From positions 1 to 52,683 of the forward strand of contig CAIOHR010000258.1 in assembly GCA_903858115.1 (NCBI GenBank): a stretch of 52,683 nucleotides of DNA. The letters are read 5' to 3'. Below, one piece after another: positions 28,486 to 37,456 of the stretch. Source of the DNA: an uncultured Pirellula sp. (GTDB lineage Bacteria > Planctomycetota > Planctomycetia > Pirellulales > Pirellulaceae). Every line of letters starts with the position of its first letter. Position 1 is the first letter of the stretch. The notes beneath the pieces were generated by a model. That model was not told the origin of the DNA. It saw nothing but the letters and a program-made list of their open reading frames with translations, and made no database searches. Made by a program: the position numbers and the translations under genes.

Positions 28486-28791
28486 CTAGTTTTTACTGAA
28501 GCCACGAGGTGCCGCAACTTCTTTGGCCAGTGGATTCTTCATGTATTGACGAAAGCAATCTTTGCACAGATCAAACTGTTTGCGTTGATACACTTCTTCA
28601 CTGAAAACACTACTGCAAAGATCGTCGGCAGAATCCAAGAGATCGTGAAGTTCATCCAAGTGATCAGGATCATCCACCAATTCTGTTTCTGCACCATCTA
28701 GTGCTGCCTCGATCTCTATCGTGACGGTGTAGCGCAAGTCACATCCGGGTTCGATATCTCTTTTGCATCGATCACAGCAATAACGAATCAC
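28486..28791 (-). CDS. small acidic zinc-ribbon protein
   Basis: A 101-residue protein starting with GTG at 28791 (GGAG seven bases upstream). It has two zinc-ligand pairs, CCDRCKRDI (residues 5-13) and CKDCF near residue 76, separated by a very acidic stretch (DGAETELVDDPDHLDELHDL). The spacing suggests one split zinc-ribbon with an acidic insertion. Small proteins of this shape are frequent and unnamed in planctomycetes. It is upstream of, and probably co-transcribed with, the glycerate kinase. Confidence 0.72.
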   Translation of the reverse strand: MIRYCCDRCKRDIEPGCDLRYTVTIEIEAALDGAETELVDDPDHLDELHDLLDSADDLCSSVFSEEVYQRKQFDLCKDCFRQYMKNPLAKEVAAPRGFSKN

Positions 28792-28940
28792 GATTGAACT
28801 CCAAGAATAGGGAATGAAAAAGAGGACTCGGGAGTATCTTTAATCGTACACCCTAATTCACCAAGCTCGCAACTATTTTCAAAGAAAAGCATCTCGTAAC
28901 AAAGAGATCCGTTTCCCGCTCATTGCATGCGAGATGTGAC

Positions 28941-28961
28941 GTCTCTGTCGACGGTAGAGAC
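28941..28961 (-). repeat. short inverted repeat downstream of apbE
   Basis: GTCTCT (28941-28946) pairs with AGAGAC (28956-28961) over a nine-base loop, 25 bases after the apbE stop. There is no T-run, so a terminator is doubtful. Confidence 0.25.
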
Positions 28962-28985
28962 TGGAGAACATGAACGTTGCCCTGA

Positions 28986-29972
28986 TCAATGAGCCTTCCA
29001 TTGATCTTGGAGCAGATTGCACGTTACCAATTCTATCTGCCCATGTTTCTTGCCTGGAAGGATCGCCAACATTGCTGTATCTGGGTTGGACTGGCAGTAA
29101 GCGATTGCATCCTCAACACCCAAGACATAGAGTCCCGTTGCGAGCGCGTCTGCCCAGCCTGCTTGTGGATGCAATACGGTAATACTGAGCATCCCATCCG
29201 TTGGCCATCCCGTCCTAGGGTCGATGATATGCCCGTAGCGCTTACCTTTCAAATAGAAAAACTGGTTAGCAGGTCCGCTGGTACCTAGCGATTGGTTGTG
29301 CAATCGCAGCGTTCCGAGAATACGTTCTGATTGTTCTGGGTGTCGAACCGCAATGGCCCAGCCCTCATCTGGACAATGTAGTTTTTGAAGTCCCCGGCAA
29401 CGAATACTGCTTTTACCTCCATGGAGTGCATAGTGTTCCACACCTGCGTTTTCTAGAATCTCGCCTGCGGAATCGATAGCCATCCCTTTGCCGATGCCCC
29501 CTGGATTGATTTCAACTCGGTTTGCCAAACTTACGGAGGAACCAGCACAGTCGAGAGCGATATGTTTTGTTCCGACCTGCAGCAACGCATTGGCAAGATC
29601 GGTTTCGGATGGCATCAGGCCTTGGCGGCCATGAAACCCCCAAGCCTTAGTTAGTTTCCCCGAAGTTACATCGAAAGCGCCTTTCGTCCTTTGCCAGATC
29701 TCAATCGCTTGCTCTAGCAATTGAATGGTGGAACTGGATACTTTCACGGGAACTTCGTGAGCGCGAGCGTTTACGATACTCAACTCGCTCGATGGAATAA
29801 AGACACTCCATAGCTGTTCGAGAAAGCTTATCGTCTCCAACGCCCGGCAAGCGGCTTCAGGTCCATTCTCTGGATAACCGCGATGCAACAAAATTTCGAA
29901 GCGACAGGCCATGGCGTCGCGAGCGAATTCAAGAAAGAAATCAACTGGGAGGTAGTCTGAAGGCACCATCAT
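28986..29972 (-). CDS. apbE: FAD:protein FMN transferase (ApbE)
   Basis: A 328-residue flavin transferase that attaches FMN covalently to a threonine of target proteins such as NqrB/RnfG. Motifs are FARDAMACRFEILL near residue 14, FDVTSGKLTKAWGFHG near residue 99 (FDPT/S-type), VEINPGGIGKGMAIDSAGEI near residue 154 (family DLGGIAKGYAVD) and GHIIDPRTGWPTDG near residue 249. No lipobox or signal peptide is seen, so it may act in the cytoplasm, unlike many exported ApbEs. Two ATGs at 29972 and 29969 are equivalent. It is second in an operon, 18 bases after rlmN. Confidence 0.93.
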   Translation of the reverse strand: MMVPSDYLPVDFFLEFARDAMACRFEILLHRGYPENGPEAACRALETISFLEQLWSVFIPSSELSIVNARAHEVPVKVSSSTIQLLEQAIEIWQRTKGAFDVTSGKLTKAWGFHGRQGLMPSETDLANALLQVGTKHIALDCAGSSVSLANRVEINPGGIGKGMAIDSAGEILENAGVEHYALHGGKSSIRCRGLQKLHCPDEGWAIAVRHPEQSERILGTLRLHNQSLGTSGPANQFFYLKGKRYGHIIDPRTGWPTDGMLSITVLHPQAGWADALATGLYVLGVEDAIAYCQSNPDTAMLAILPGKKHGQIELVTCNLLQDQWKAH

Positions 29973-29990
29973 AGATCACATCCAAAGTGA

Positions 29991-31088
29991 TTAACGCTTC
30001 AGTTCGACTAAATCAGGCTCTTTCTCGCGCAAGCGTCGAAGCTGCCCGCAAGCCGCTTGGATGTCGTCCCCTTTTCTTTGACGAAACATTACATTGATCC
30101 CAGCTTCCATCAATATGCGTCGAAACTGATGAATCACCTCCGCCGTTGGCGTTTCGTATGGGAGGCCAGGAACAGGATTGTAGGGAATGACGTTGAGCAT
30201 CGCGGTTCTTCCACGAAGCAACTTTACAAGCTGTTCAGCGCATTGCTGAGAGTCATTCAGATCCTTCAACAGTACGTACTCAAAGGTAAGTCGCCGGCCG
30301 GTAGCATCAAAGTATCGATCAGCCGCTTCGAGGATCGACTCAATGCCGATCTTTTTGTTGACAGGGACGAGTTGATTTCGCAGAGTATCATTTGGTGCAT
30401 GCAGACTGATCGCCAGATGATAAGGAGATTTGTCTTCGGCCAATTTATCGATCGATTGAGGTAATCCAACGGTGCTAATGGTGATTCGCCGCGGACTGAT
30501 ACCGAGACCGATCTCTGAGTCCTTTGCAACCGACAATGCATCCAACACTCGTGGAAGATTCGCTAGAGGCTCTCCCATTCCCATCATGACAATATGGCTC
30601 AATCGTTCTTCGGCAGGAAGCAACCTCTGCAGTTTTAGCATCTGCTCAAGAATTTCTCCACGCGTTAGATTGCGTTCTACGCCATCGAGCCCACTGGCAC
30701 AAAAGACACAACCCATCGCACAACCAACCTGAGAGCTAACACAAATCGATCGACGAGGACCGTCTCTTAGAAGCACGCATTCAATTCGTCCGCCATCCGG
30801 TAGCTGGAGAAGTAGTTTCTGCGTACCGTCTTCCGAGTTCTGTGTCGCAATGGTCTTCGTGCGATAGAAGTCAAAGGCGGCATCGAGTTCCGATCGCACC
30901 CCCTTTGGGAGATCTGTCATCGCTTCAAACGATTCGGCCCGACGTTGGTAGACCCATCCCAGTATCTGTTTGGCACGATACTTCGGCAACGACCGATCTT
31001 GGAGCCAGGCAGCCAAAGACACGATACTCTGATCGAGGATCGAAGGCTTTGAAGCGGTGGAAGAAGTCTCGTTAGACTCTAAATGCAT
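29991..31088 (-). CDS. rlmN: 23S rRNA (adenine-2503-C2) methyltransferase RlmN
   Basis: A 365-residue radical-SAM methyltransferase that modifies A2503 of 23S rRNA and A37 of some tRNAs. The iron-sulphur motif is CAMGCVFC (C123, C127, C130). Other marks are VMMGMGEPLANLPRVLDAL near residue 167, STVGLPQSIDKLAE, and the late AACGQLR whose Cys is the methyl-carrying residue of the family. N-terminal helices include KYRAKQILGWVYQR, the usual RNA-binding part. It heads the rlmN-apbE operon. The leader upstream contains a hairpin at 31107-31125. Confidence 0.95.
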   Translation of the reverse strand: MHLESNETSSTASKPSILDQSIVSLAAWLQDRSLPKYRAKQILGWVYQRRAESFEAMTDLPKGVRSELDAAFDFYRTKTIATQNSEDGTQKLLLQLPDGGRIECVLLRDGPRRSICVSSQVGCAMGCVFCASGLDGVERNLTRGEILEQMLKLQRLLPAEERLSHIVMMGMGEPLANLPRVLDALSVAKDSEIGLGISPRRITISTVGLPQSIDKLAEDKSPYHLAISLHAPNDTLRNQLVPVNKKIGIESILEAADRYFDATGRRLTFEYVLLKDLNDSQQCAEQLVKLLRGRTAMLNVIPYNPVPGLPYETPTAEVIHQFRRILMEAGINVMFRQRKGDDIQAACGQLRRLREKEPDLVELKR

Positions 31089-31106
31089 AGGGATTTCTAG
31101 GAAAGG

Positions 31107-31125
31107 ACAGGAATCGAATTCCTGT
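31107..31125. repeat. perfect 8-bp hairpin in the rlmN leader
   Basis: ACAGGAAT (31107-31114) pairs with ATTCCTGT (31118-31125) around a three-base loop, 18 bases upstream of the rlmN start codon. It could be an RNA leader structure or an operator. Confidence 0.4.
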
Positions 31126-31260
31126 TATTGTACCTTCCTTTCTACAAGTCGGCACAAGATTCTAAGGACGAGAAACTACATCTGACACAGCCAACAAAAG
31201 TCGCAGGTACGTTCCGCCGTGCCGTCCTCTCATGGATATTTGCGGCGATTCTAGTTGGAC

Positions 31261-31277
31261 GGCACATGGAATGTGCC
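31261..31277. repeat. perfect 7-bp inverted repeat
   Basis: GGCACAT (31261-31267) and ATGTGCC (31271-31277) pair around GGA. It is adjacent to the tandem repeats at 31292. Confidence 0.4.
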
Positions 31278-31291
31278 TACTACTTTGCCTT

Positions 31292-31335
31292 CTGTCGGTT
31301 GTAATACTGTCGGTTTTAATACAGTCGTTGCAATA
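31292..31335. repeat. three tandem imperfect 14-15-bp repeats
   Basis: Units CTGTCGGTTGTAATA, CTGTCGGTTTTAATA and CAGTCGTTGCAATA follow one another without gaps. The first two differ at one position. Such iteron-like arrays in intergenic DNA often bind a regulator; no function is known here. Confidence 0.6.
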
Positions 31336-31479
31336 CATCTGTCAGCAAATCGCCGATTACGTGCAAGTTGCTGTCACGTTTACTCCGCGAAAAATAAAGC
31401 AGATCGACAGAGTTCGCCGATCCCATGGGTGCATCGTGTTCTAGATGTCACCCGTGGTCGCTTCCTACCAGCGATTGAA

Positions 31480-32403
31480 CTACACGAGCCCCAATCGTTC
31501 CTTGGGATCCTTCAGGGCATGGTGCAGCCGATTCAGCGCCTCGGTTTCAATTTGTCGTACTCGCTCCCGGGTCAGCCCGAGTTCAGCACCGATTTCTTTA
31601 AGCGTATGGGGTGGCGTATCATCCAACCCAAAGCGCATTCTCAACACGGTAGCCTCGCGTGCATCCAGCGTAGACAATAGCTCGATAGCCGTCTTTAATA
31701 CATCATGATCGATGAGCTCTTCATCCGGGCTCTTTAATCGCTCGTCCATGACCATCTCGCCAAGGGACCATCCGGAGTCTGATTGATCGCTTTGGGGAGT
31801 CGCGTTGTAGACTTGGATTGCCTTCTTGATGATTGGTAACTTTTTCTTAGGAAGCCCCAGAACTCGCGCGACCTCTTCTTGCGTTGGCATTCGTCCCAAC
31901 TCTTCGCTGAGTCGTGCCGTTGCTCTTCGCCATTTGCTCAGCAGTTCGACCATATACGCAGGGATGCGAATCGTCTTAGCCGAGTTGATAAGAGCTCGTT
32001 TGATCGACTGTTTGATCCAGTAGCTAGCGTAGGTACTGAAGCGAGTGCCCATATCAGGGTCAAATCCCTCGACGGCACGCAGCAACCCCAGATTGCCTTC
32101 CTCGATGAGATCCTGGAGCGCTAGCCCTTTGCTAACATAGCTTCTCGAAATATTGACGACCAATCGAAGATTGGCACGGACCATTCGGTCGCGGGCCGCT
32201 GCGTCTCCTAATGCGATTTGACGTGCGAGCTGTTGCTCATCTTCTGCGGTCAACAACTTTGTCTCGTTGATTTCACGCAGATACGTTTCAAGAGGAGACT
32301 GAAGCTGTGCACCATCCTTGGGACTTCGACGACGAGAAACCAACTTGATTTCTTCGTCCTGTGGCTCCTCCACATCGTCTAAGTATGGGCCAGATTTTGC
32401 CAT
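31480..32403 (-). CDS. primary-type sigma-70 factor, short form
   Basis: A 307-residue sigma factor with regions 1.2 to 4.2: SPLETYLREINETKLLTAED (1.2), RMVRANLRLVVNISRSYVSK (2.1-2.2), DLIEEGNLGLLRAVEGFDP, TRFSTYASYWIKQSIKRAL (2.3-2.4, promoter -10 contact), and at the end LKEIGAELGLTRERVRQIET (4.2 helix-turn-helix). The N-terminal region 1.1 is absent, so it resembles group 2 factors or the short vegetative factors of some phyla. It directs RNA polymerase to promoters. The ATG at 32403 has GGAG five bases upstream; the frame runs to 32571 without support. It is divergent from bioB. Whether it is the main housekeeping factor cannot be told. Confidence 0.92.
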   Translation of the reverse strand: MAKSGPYLDDVEEPQDEEIKLVSRRRSPKDGAQLQSPLETYLREINETKLLTAEDEQQLARQIALGDAAARDRMVRANLRLVVNISRSYVSKGLALQDLIEEGNLGLLRAVEGFDPDMGTRFSTYASYWIKQSIKRALINSAKTIRIPAYMVELLSKWRRATARLSEELGRMPTQEEVARVLGLPKKKLPIIKKAIQVYNATPQSDQSDSGWSLGEMVMDERLKSPDEELIDHDVLKTAIELLSTLDAREATVLRMRFGLDDTPPHTLKEIGAELGLTRERVRQIETEALNRLHHALKDPKERLGLV

Positions 32404-32695
32404 GAAAACTCCGAACAGGGTCAGGTGGCTTCGGGATTGCCGAACGGGGGTCCGAAACGAGAATGCATCCCACTCGATGTTTATCGTCGCCGAAATGCTG
32501 GCATATCCAAAGAAAAGCCCGATGGCCAGCGTATGCCGATTATTCTCTATACGCAAAGCCTTTGCCGACAAACCTTTCCGCCATACAATCCGGTTCGTCG
32601 GAAAATGAGGTACGGGACATTTTGATGACCCAAGACGCCTCTAGACTCAAAAAGAAACCACTTTCCCCAACTCGAAAATCATCTTCAATCCATAA

Positions 32696-33727
32696 ATGCT
32701 ATCTCCAATTATTGAAAGTTCCTCCGATTCACGGTGGCATCATTTGGCTAACAATGTACTCGCCGGAAATGGAGTCACGCGGGAAGACGCAATTTCGATC
32801 CTAGGGACTAGCGATGACGAATTCTTGAATCTGTTGTCCGCAGCCTATCGCATTCGACACCAGTACTTTGGAAAGTCGGTACAACTCTACTTTCTGATGA
32901 ATGCCAAGAGCGGCCTGTGTCCGGAAGACTGTCATTACTGTAGTCAGTCCAAGGTTTCGGATGCTCCTATCCCCAAATACAACATTCTGAGTCGCGACAA
33001 ATTGATGGATGGCGCAAGACTCGCAGCAGAAAGACAGAGCAAGACCTATTGTATCGTGATTAGTGGCCGCGCTCCCAATGAACGGGAAATGAAGGCTGTC
33101 GAGACGATCGTTCCTGAGATCAAGAAGACCTTTGGTTTGAACATCTGCGCTTGTTTAGGTTTGTTGAGCGAGGAACAGGCTCTTCGACTGAAGGCTGCTG
33201 GAGTCGACAAGGTCAATCATAATCTGAACACCAGTCGCGAGCATTATGCAGAGATCTGCACAACCCACACATTTGACGACCGAGTGGAGACCCTCAAAAA
33301 CGTCCGCAAAGCAGGCATGGAGCTTTGTAGCGGTGGAATCATTGGCATGGGGGAGAAACACGAAGACATCGTCGAGATGGCTTTTTCATTACAAGATCTA
33401 CAGGTGGAATCGATACCTCTCAATTTTCTGCATGCGATTGATGGCACTCCGTTGGAGCAACAGGAGTACCTTAACGCACGGGATTGCATTCGTGCTTTGT
33501 GCATGATGCGTTTCGTGAACCCGCGGAGCGAACTGCGTATTGCTGGCGGCAGAGAGCGACACTTACGATCGCTGCAACCGCTCGGATTGTTTGTTGCAAA
33601 TAGCATATTTGTGGGAGACTACCTTACAACACAGGGACAACCGCCCGAAGAGGATTACAACATGATTCGCGATCTGGGATTTGAGATTACGGGAAGTTGC
33701 GTTGGGCCTGCTCAACCTCAATGCTAA
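32696..33727 (+). CDS. bioB: biotin synthase
   Basis: A 343-residue radical-SAM enzyme that inserts sulphur into dethiobiotin, the last step of biotin synthesis. The cluster motif CPEDCHYC (C75, C79, C82) is exact. Further family segments are NICACLGLLSEEQALRLKAA near residue 149, VDKVNHNLNTSREHYAEICT, GIIGMGE, and RIAGGRERHLRSLQPLGLF near residue 280 with the Arg that contacts the second cluster. ATG 32696 has no clear ribosome-binding site. No other bio gene is adjacent. Confidence 0.95.
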   Translation: MLSPIIESSSDSRWHHLANNVLAGNGVTREDAISILGTSDDEFLNLLSAAYRIRHQYFGKSVQLYFLMNAKSGLCPEDCHYCSQSKVSDAPIPKYNILSRDKLMDGARLAAERQSKTYCIVISGRAPNEREMKAVETIVPEIKKTFGLNICACLGLLSEEQALRLKAAGVDKVNHNLNTSREHYAEICTTHTFDDRVETLKNVRKAGMELCSGGIIGMGEKHEDIVEMAFSLQDLQVESIPLNFLHAIDGTPLEQQEYLNARDCIRALCMMRFVNPRSELRIAGGRERHLRSLQPLGLFVANSIFVGDYLTTQGQPPEEDYNMIRDLGFEITGSCVGPAQPQC

Positions 33728-33932
33728 CGCCATCAGGCTGTACTTCCTCTCTAACCGGAAAAGTCCTCGATTCGTGACATCGCTTCGCTACTCGTTGAAG
33801 GTGGACCCCTAATTGCTCTATTTTGAAGGGTTTTGGGAACAAAAACTATAGTCACCTAGTCCTGAGTGCTACGTTTGCGGGCCCGAAAAACGCATTGGAA
33901 CACCATCGACTGGAAAGGACATCCCAGAATTT

Positions 33933-36017
33933 ATGCTCATGCGGCACCCGCTTCCACATCTTCAATTTGCCTACCGTCTTCCATACGGCGCAAACGTTCA
34001 CGAGCGTGGCGTTCAGTTCACGATCTTTAGTCGGTCCGCCACGGCGATGCGACTTTTGCTTTATAAGCATGTAGACGATCGGGAACCAGATGAAATTATC
34101 GACTTTGATCGAAAGTCAGACCGATGGGGCGACGTCTGGAGCATCTTTGTACCAGATGTCAAGCCAGGGCAACTTTACCACCTCCAAGCCAACGGACCTT
34201 TCGATCCAGAGGCCGGTCAATGGTTCGATGGAAATGCTCGTCTTGTAGATCCGTACGCAAAAGCATTGGCGGGGTGTTTTCAACACACCACCGATGGGGT
34301 CATTCGTCCTCCCAAGTGTGTTGTCGTAGACGATTCCTTTGACTGGGAAGGAGATCGCCATATTCGACGTCCCTTGAGTGACTCCGTTATTTACGAAATG
34401 CATGTTCGAGGGTTTACCCAACATGAATCGTCCGACGTGGAGCACCCCGGCACCTATCTAGGCGTCATCGAAAAGATTCCATACTTGAAGAGTCTGGGCG
34501 TCACCGCAGTCGAACTCATGCCCGTACACGAGTTTCCGATTCGGGACGTTCACGGCAATACACCTGAAAGACCCAATTACTGGGGTTACGACCCGATGAA
34601 CTTCTTCGCCCCACATCGTGGATACGCGCATTCGCGCGAGCCAGGCGGCCAAGTTGACGAGTTCAAGCAAATGGTAAAGGCCTTGCATCAAGCAGGTATC
34701 GAAGTCATCCTGGATGTGGTATTCAATCATACCTGCGAAGGAAACGAACGAGGCCCCGTGCTTTCCTTCAAAGGTCTAGAGAATCAGGTGTATTACATCC
34801 TGAATTCTGGCGGTGCGCATTACAGCAATTACTCGGGTTGCGGCAACACTTTCAACGGCAATCACCCCGTCTGTCGGGAGTTGATTTTTCACTGCCTCAG
34901 ACACTGGGTACACAACTACCATATCGATGGTTTTCGCTTCGATTTGGCGAGTATTTTGTCTAGGGACCGTTATGGAAACCTGATGCCTAACCCACCTTTG
35001 GTGGATCTTATTGCAGAGGATCCTATGTTAGCCGATACGAAAATTATCGCTGAAGCGTGGGACGCCGCCGGTGCTTACCAAGTTGGCTCATTTGGCGATT
35101 TGCGATGGGCAGAATGGAACGGACGATACCGAGATGACATTCGCCGTTATTGGCGAGGAGATAGCGGATTGGTCGGAGCTATGGCCACGCGCATTAGTGG
35201 ATCTTCGGACCTGTATGAACATGCAGGTCGAGCACCCTACTGTAGTATCAACTTTGTAACCTCGCACGATGGTTTCACCATGAACGATTTGGTGAGTTAT
35301 CGAGACAAACACAACGAGGCCAACGGAGAAAGCAATCGGGACGGCGACAACAATAATTGCAGCGACAACTATGGAGTTGAAGGCCCAACCAAAAAGAAGA
35401 GCGTCGAGCAACTACGTGTTCGACAAATCAAGAATATGCTTTCGACTCTGATGCTGAGCCAAGGGGTACCCATGCTCGTCATGGGAGACGAAGTACGCCG
35501 CACGCAACGTGGAAACAACAATGCATACTGCCAAGATAACAGTATCTCGTGGTTCGATTGGAAAAATGTCGACTCGCATGAAGAAATTTTGCGATTCACA
35601 CAAGCGTTGATCGAGTTTCGAAAAACACAACCATCACTGCGACGCGAACAGTTCTTGACGGGCCGCCCACAGGATCAACGCGGGATACCTGACGTGAGTT
35701 GGTTTGAATCCACCGGCAAGCCGATCCACTGGGACGCTCCCAATGGAACATTGGTTTGCTGGCTTAGCAAACCATCCCCTGCTGAAGATCCTGAGGGCCT
35801 CGGTCGCGATATTCTCATCATGCTAAACGGCACTCCAGAAACAAAGCATTTCGTCATGCCCTCGGTGACTCGTGGGATTCGTTGGCGCCTTTTCATGGAC
35901 ACCTCCAAGGAATCCCCGAAAGATGTCTATCCCAATTACGATGGTCCGTATGCGCCCGCGAATCGGCAATTGGACATGATCTATCGTTCGTCAATCGTAT
36001 GGATCGGCGATGAATAG
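33933..36017 (+). CDS. glgX: glycogen debranching enzyme GlgX (isoamylase type)
   Basis: A 694-residue GH13 debranching enzyme that cleaves alpha-1,6 branches of glycogen or limit dextrin. An N-terminal CBM48-like domain (GANVHERGVQFTIFSRSA) precedes the barrel. The catalytic acids are the Asp in DGFRFDLAS near residue 336, the Glu in IIAEAWDA near 372, and the Asp in TSHDGFTMNDL near 444. Length and order match GlgX/TreX. ATG 33933 has AAGGA about 12 bases upstream; a second ATG at 33939 is possible. It is a single gene, with no other glycogen genes adjacent. Confidence 0.94.
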   Translation: MLMRHPLPHLQFAYRLPYGANVHERGVQFTIFSRSATAMRLLLYKHVDDREPDEIIDFDRKSDRWGDVWSIFVPDVKPGQLYHLQANGPFDPEAGQWFDGNARLVDPYAKALAGCFQHTTDGVIRPPKCVVVDDSFDWEGDRHIRRPLSDSVIYEMHVRGFTQHESSDVEHPGTYLGVIEKIPYLKSLGVTAVELMPVHEFPIRDVHGNTPERPNYWGYDPMNFFAPHRGYAHSREPGGQVDEFKQMVKALHQAGIEVILDVVFNHTCEGNERGPVLSFKGLENQVYYILNSGGAHYSNYSGCGNTFNGNHPVCRELIFHCLRHWVHNYHIDGFRFDLASILSRDRYGNLMPNPPLVDLIAEDPMLADTKIIAEAWDAAGAYQVGSFGDLRWAEWNGRYRDDIRRYWRGDSGLVGAMATRISGSSDLYEHAGRAPYCSINFVTSHDGFTMNDLVSYRDKHNEANGESNRDGDNNNCSDNYGVEGPTKKKSVEQLRVRQIKNMLSTLMLSQGVPMLVMGDEVRRTQRGNNNAYCQDNSISWFDWKNVDSHEEILRFTQALIEFRKTQPSLRREQFLTGRPQDQRGIPDVSWFESTGKPIHWDAPNGTLVCWLSKPSPAEDPEGLGRDILIMLNGTPETKHFVMPSVTRGIRWRLFMDTSKESPKDVYPNYDGPYAPANRQLDMIYRSSIVWIGDE

Positions 36018-36099
36018 CTAGCCAATAGATCGGTAATCTAGCGAAGAGATACCGGTTTTGACGAAAGCTCTGAGGATTCTGGTATTGACGTCTCGATAA

Positions 36100-36170
36100 C
36101 TTCTACTGAGTCAAGTGGTCCGAATTCGTTAGCTCAATGCATGCTAACGAAATCACCTTTTCAGTAGAAG
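36100..36170. promoter_or_regulatory. nested inverted repeat in the leader of the secreted protein gene
   Basis: An outer perfect 10-bp stem (36100-36109 CTTCTACTGA with 36161-36170 TCAGTAGAAG) encloses an inner perfect 9-bp stem (36125-36133 TTCGTTAGC with 36143-36151 GCTAACGAA). It ends three bases before the GAGG ribosome-binding site of the gene at 36187. No T-run follows, so it is not a standard terminator for glgX. It may be a leader RNA structure or paired operators. Confidence 0.55.
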
Positions 36171-36186
36171 ACGAGGCGAATCCAGT

Positions 36187-37452
36187 ATGCGAAAAAGTAT
36201 CACTCAGGCAACCAAGCGTAATGAGTATCAACAACTCGCTCGCTCTATAGCTATTGGCTGCACTATAGTTTTCTCTTCGCAATGGTCTGCCATAGGCCAG
36301 GAAGCGACCTGCGGTTGTGAAGTTTCCGTTTCCAATTGCGATGGAACATGCTCGAAGGGAAAAAAGGCGAAACAGCCCTCGATTGCCCAGCAGTTCCTCA
36401 AACAGTTCGATCGTATTGGGGATGAGATTGAAGCTCAAACACGATTCAAACCTGTAGCGATTCGCAAAGGAAAGTCGGCTTCTGCGACTTGCGGTGTCGA
36501 GGCCCAAGGCCCTTCTTGTGGCACGGAAATCTCTGAACCTACTTGCGGTTCAGAATTGAACGGTCCTCCCCCCAAATTTGAGTCTGCGAAACCGAGGCCA
36601 CTCTATCAATACGAATCGCCCTCGTTTCAGACCGATCCTCCTGCATCCCCAATCAAGAAGAGGCCTCCATCAACTCCGATGCATCCCCATGCCCCGACCA
36701 GCCAACAAGCCATTGGCAAGATCATCGACAAACCAGGAAATTCGTCGATTCCGGTTCGAAAACAGGAACCCGCGAAAGTGTCGGAACCTGCGAATGTATC
36801 GGAACCTGCGAATGTGTCGGAACCTGCGAAAGTAGCGGAACCTGCGAAATTGACAGAACCACAAGTGAAGTACAAAACACCAGAGGCGCAGCAAGATGCA
36901 CCTGATGCAATGCCGAAGAGCGCTACAGAACCATTCGCGCCGCGGCTACCTCAAGTACCACCAAAGGCTGAGGGACGCGTAACATCACCATCTCCCAACA
37001 TGCCGCAATCGTCTAAATTGCCATCGTTGCCCGGAGTGCCCGTTGGTCCTACAACTCCAGTTCGATCACCTGAATTGCCACAAAGCCAAGATGAAATTCC
37101 CGACGTGCTTGTTGATCCATTCCGAGATGACGTGAGATGGAGAAATCACAGAGATCAAATGAATGGCGTCTTACAAACAGGTGGCTCCGTCATTGAACGG
37201 TCAGAACCATCGACACCCGCCCCGTCTCCTATTCGATTAAGAGCGGTTCCCGCTCAAGAATTAGATGAAACATCGACTGGGACCGTCATTTCGATCGGTC
37301 CATCGTTTGACTCTAGTGACAGTTCGGTGGTGACATCATCTCACCTACAAAGAATCCCTGTACGAGTCCATACTGTGAAACGCAATGTTCCAACTCTTGA
37401 TGAAGAAGTACACCCAGTCGTAAAACGGACGATGGTTCCAGCAAGAAAATAG
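36187..37452 (+). CDS. secreted Cys- and Pro-rich repeat protein
   Basis: A 421-residue exported protein. A hydrophobic stretch near residues 20-35 (SIAIGCTIVFSSQWSAIG) is a likely signal peptide. The N-terminal mature part is rich in cysteine (ATCGCEVSVSNCDGTC, then SATCGVEAQGPSCGTEISEP and TCGSE). The middle is Pro-rich and includes five near-identical six-residue units (EPAKVS/EPANVS) encoded by 18-bp repeats. The C-terminus is basic. No family was recognised; an unfolded cell-wall or envelope protein is a reasonable guess. The start at 36187 has GAGG ten bases upstream. It is convergent with the thiF-like gene, with four bases between the stops. Confidence 0.75.
   Translation: MRKSITQATKRNEYQQLARSIAIGCTIVFSSQWSAIGQEATCGCEVSVSNCDGTCSKGKKAKQPSIAQQFLKQFDRIGDEIEAQTRFKPVAIRKGKSASATCGVEAQGPSCGTEISEPTCGSELNGPPPKFESAKPRPLYQYESPSFQTDPPASPIKKRPPSTPMHPHAPTSQQAIGKIIDKPGNSSIPVRKQEPAKVSEPANVSEPANVSEPAKVAEPAKLTEPQVKYKTPEAQQDAPDAMPKSATEPFAPRLPQVPPKAEGRVTSPSPNMPQSSKLPSLPGVPVGPTTPVRSPELPQSQDEIPDVLVDPFRDDVRWRNHRDQMNGVLQTGGSVIERSEPSTPAPSPIRLRAVPAQELDETSTGTVISIGPSFDSSDSSVVTSSHLQRIPVRVHTVKRNVPTLDEEVHPVVKRTMVPARK
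36763..36852 (+). repeat. five 18-bp coding tandem repeats
   Basis: Five consecutive 18-bp units (36763, 36781, 36799, 36817, 36835) with core GGAACC(T/C)GCGAA encode SEPANV-like hexapeptides in the secreted protein. The middle three are nearly identical at DNA level, suggesting recent slippage and possible copy-number variation between strains. Confidence 0.9.
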
Positions 37453-37456
37453 AGCC

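Larger units (their letters stand above)
31089..31479. other. 391-bp intergenic region with structured repeats
   Basis: It lies between rlmN and the sigma-factor gene, both leftward. No gene is supported. It holds a perfect 8-bp hairpin (31107-31125), a perfect 7-bp inverted repeat (31261-31277) and three tandem 14-15-bp units (31292-31335). A promoter for rlmN is expected here. A small RNA is possible but unsupported. Confidence 0.45.

Noticed and set aside
28941..28961. terminator of rlmN-apbE
   Set aside because: The stem is only six base pairs and lacks a T-run; kept as an inverted repeat only.
31255..31680. 141-residue plus-strand frame between rlmN and the sigma-factor gene
   Set aside because: It runs into the antisense of the sigma-factor gene, shows no family features, and spans the tandem repeats; not accepted as a gene.
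36763..36852. CRISPR-like short repeats
   Set aside because: The 18-bp units are directly adjacent without spacers and lie in frame in a coding sequence, so they are protein repeats.
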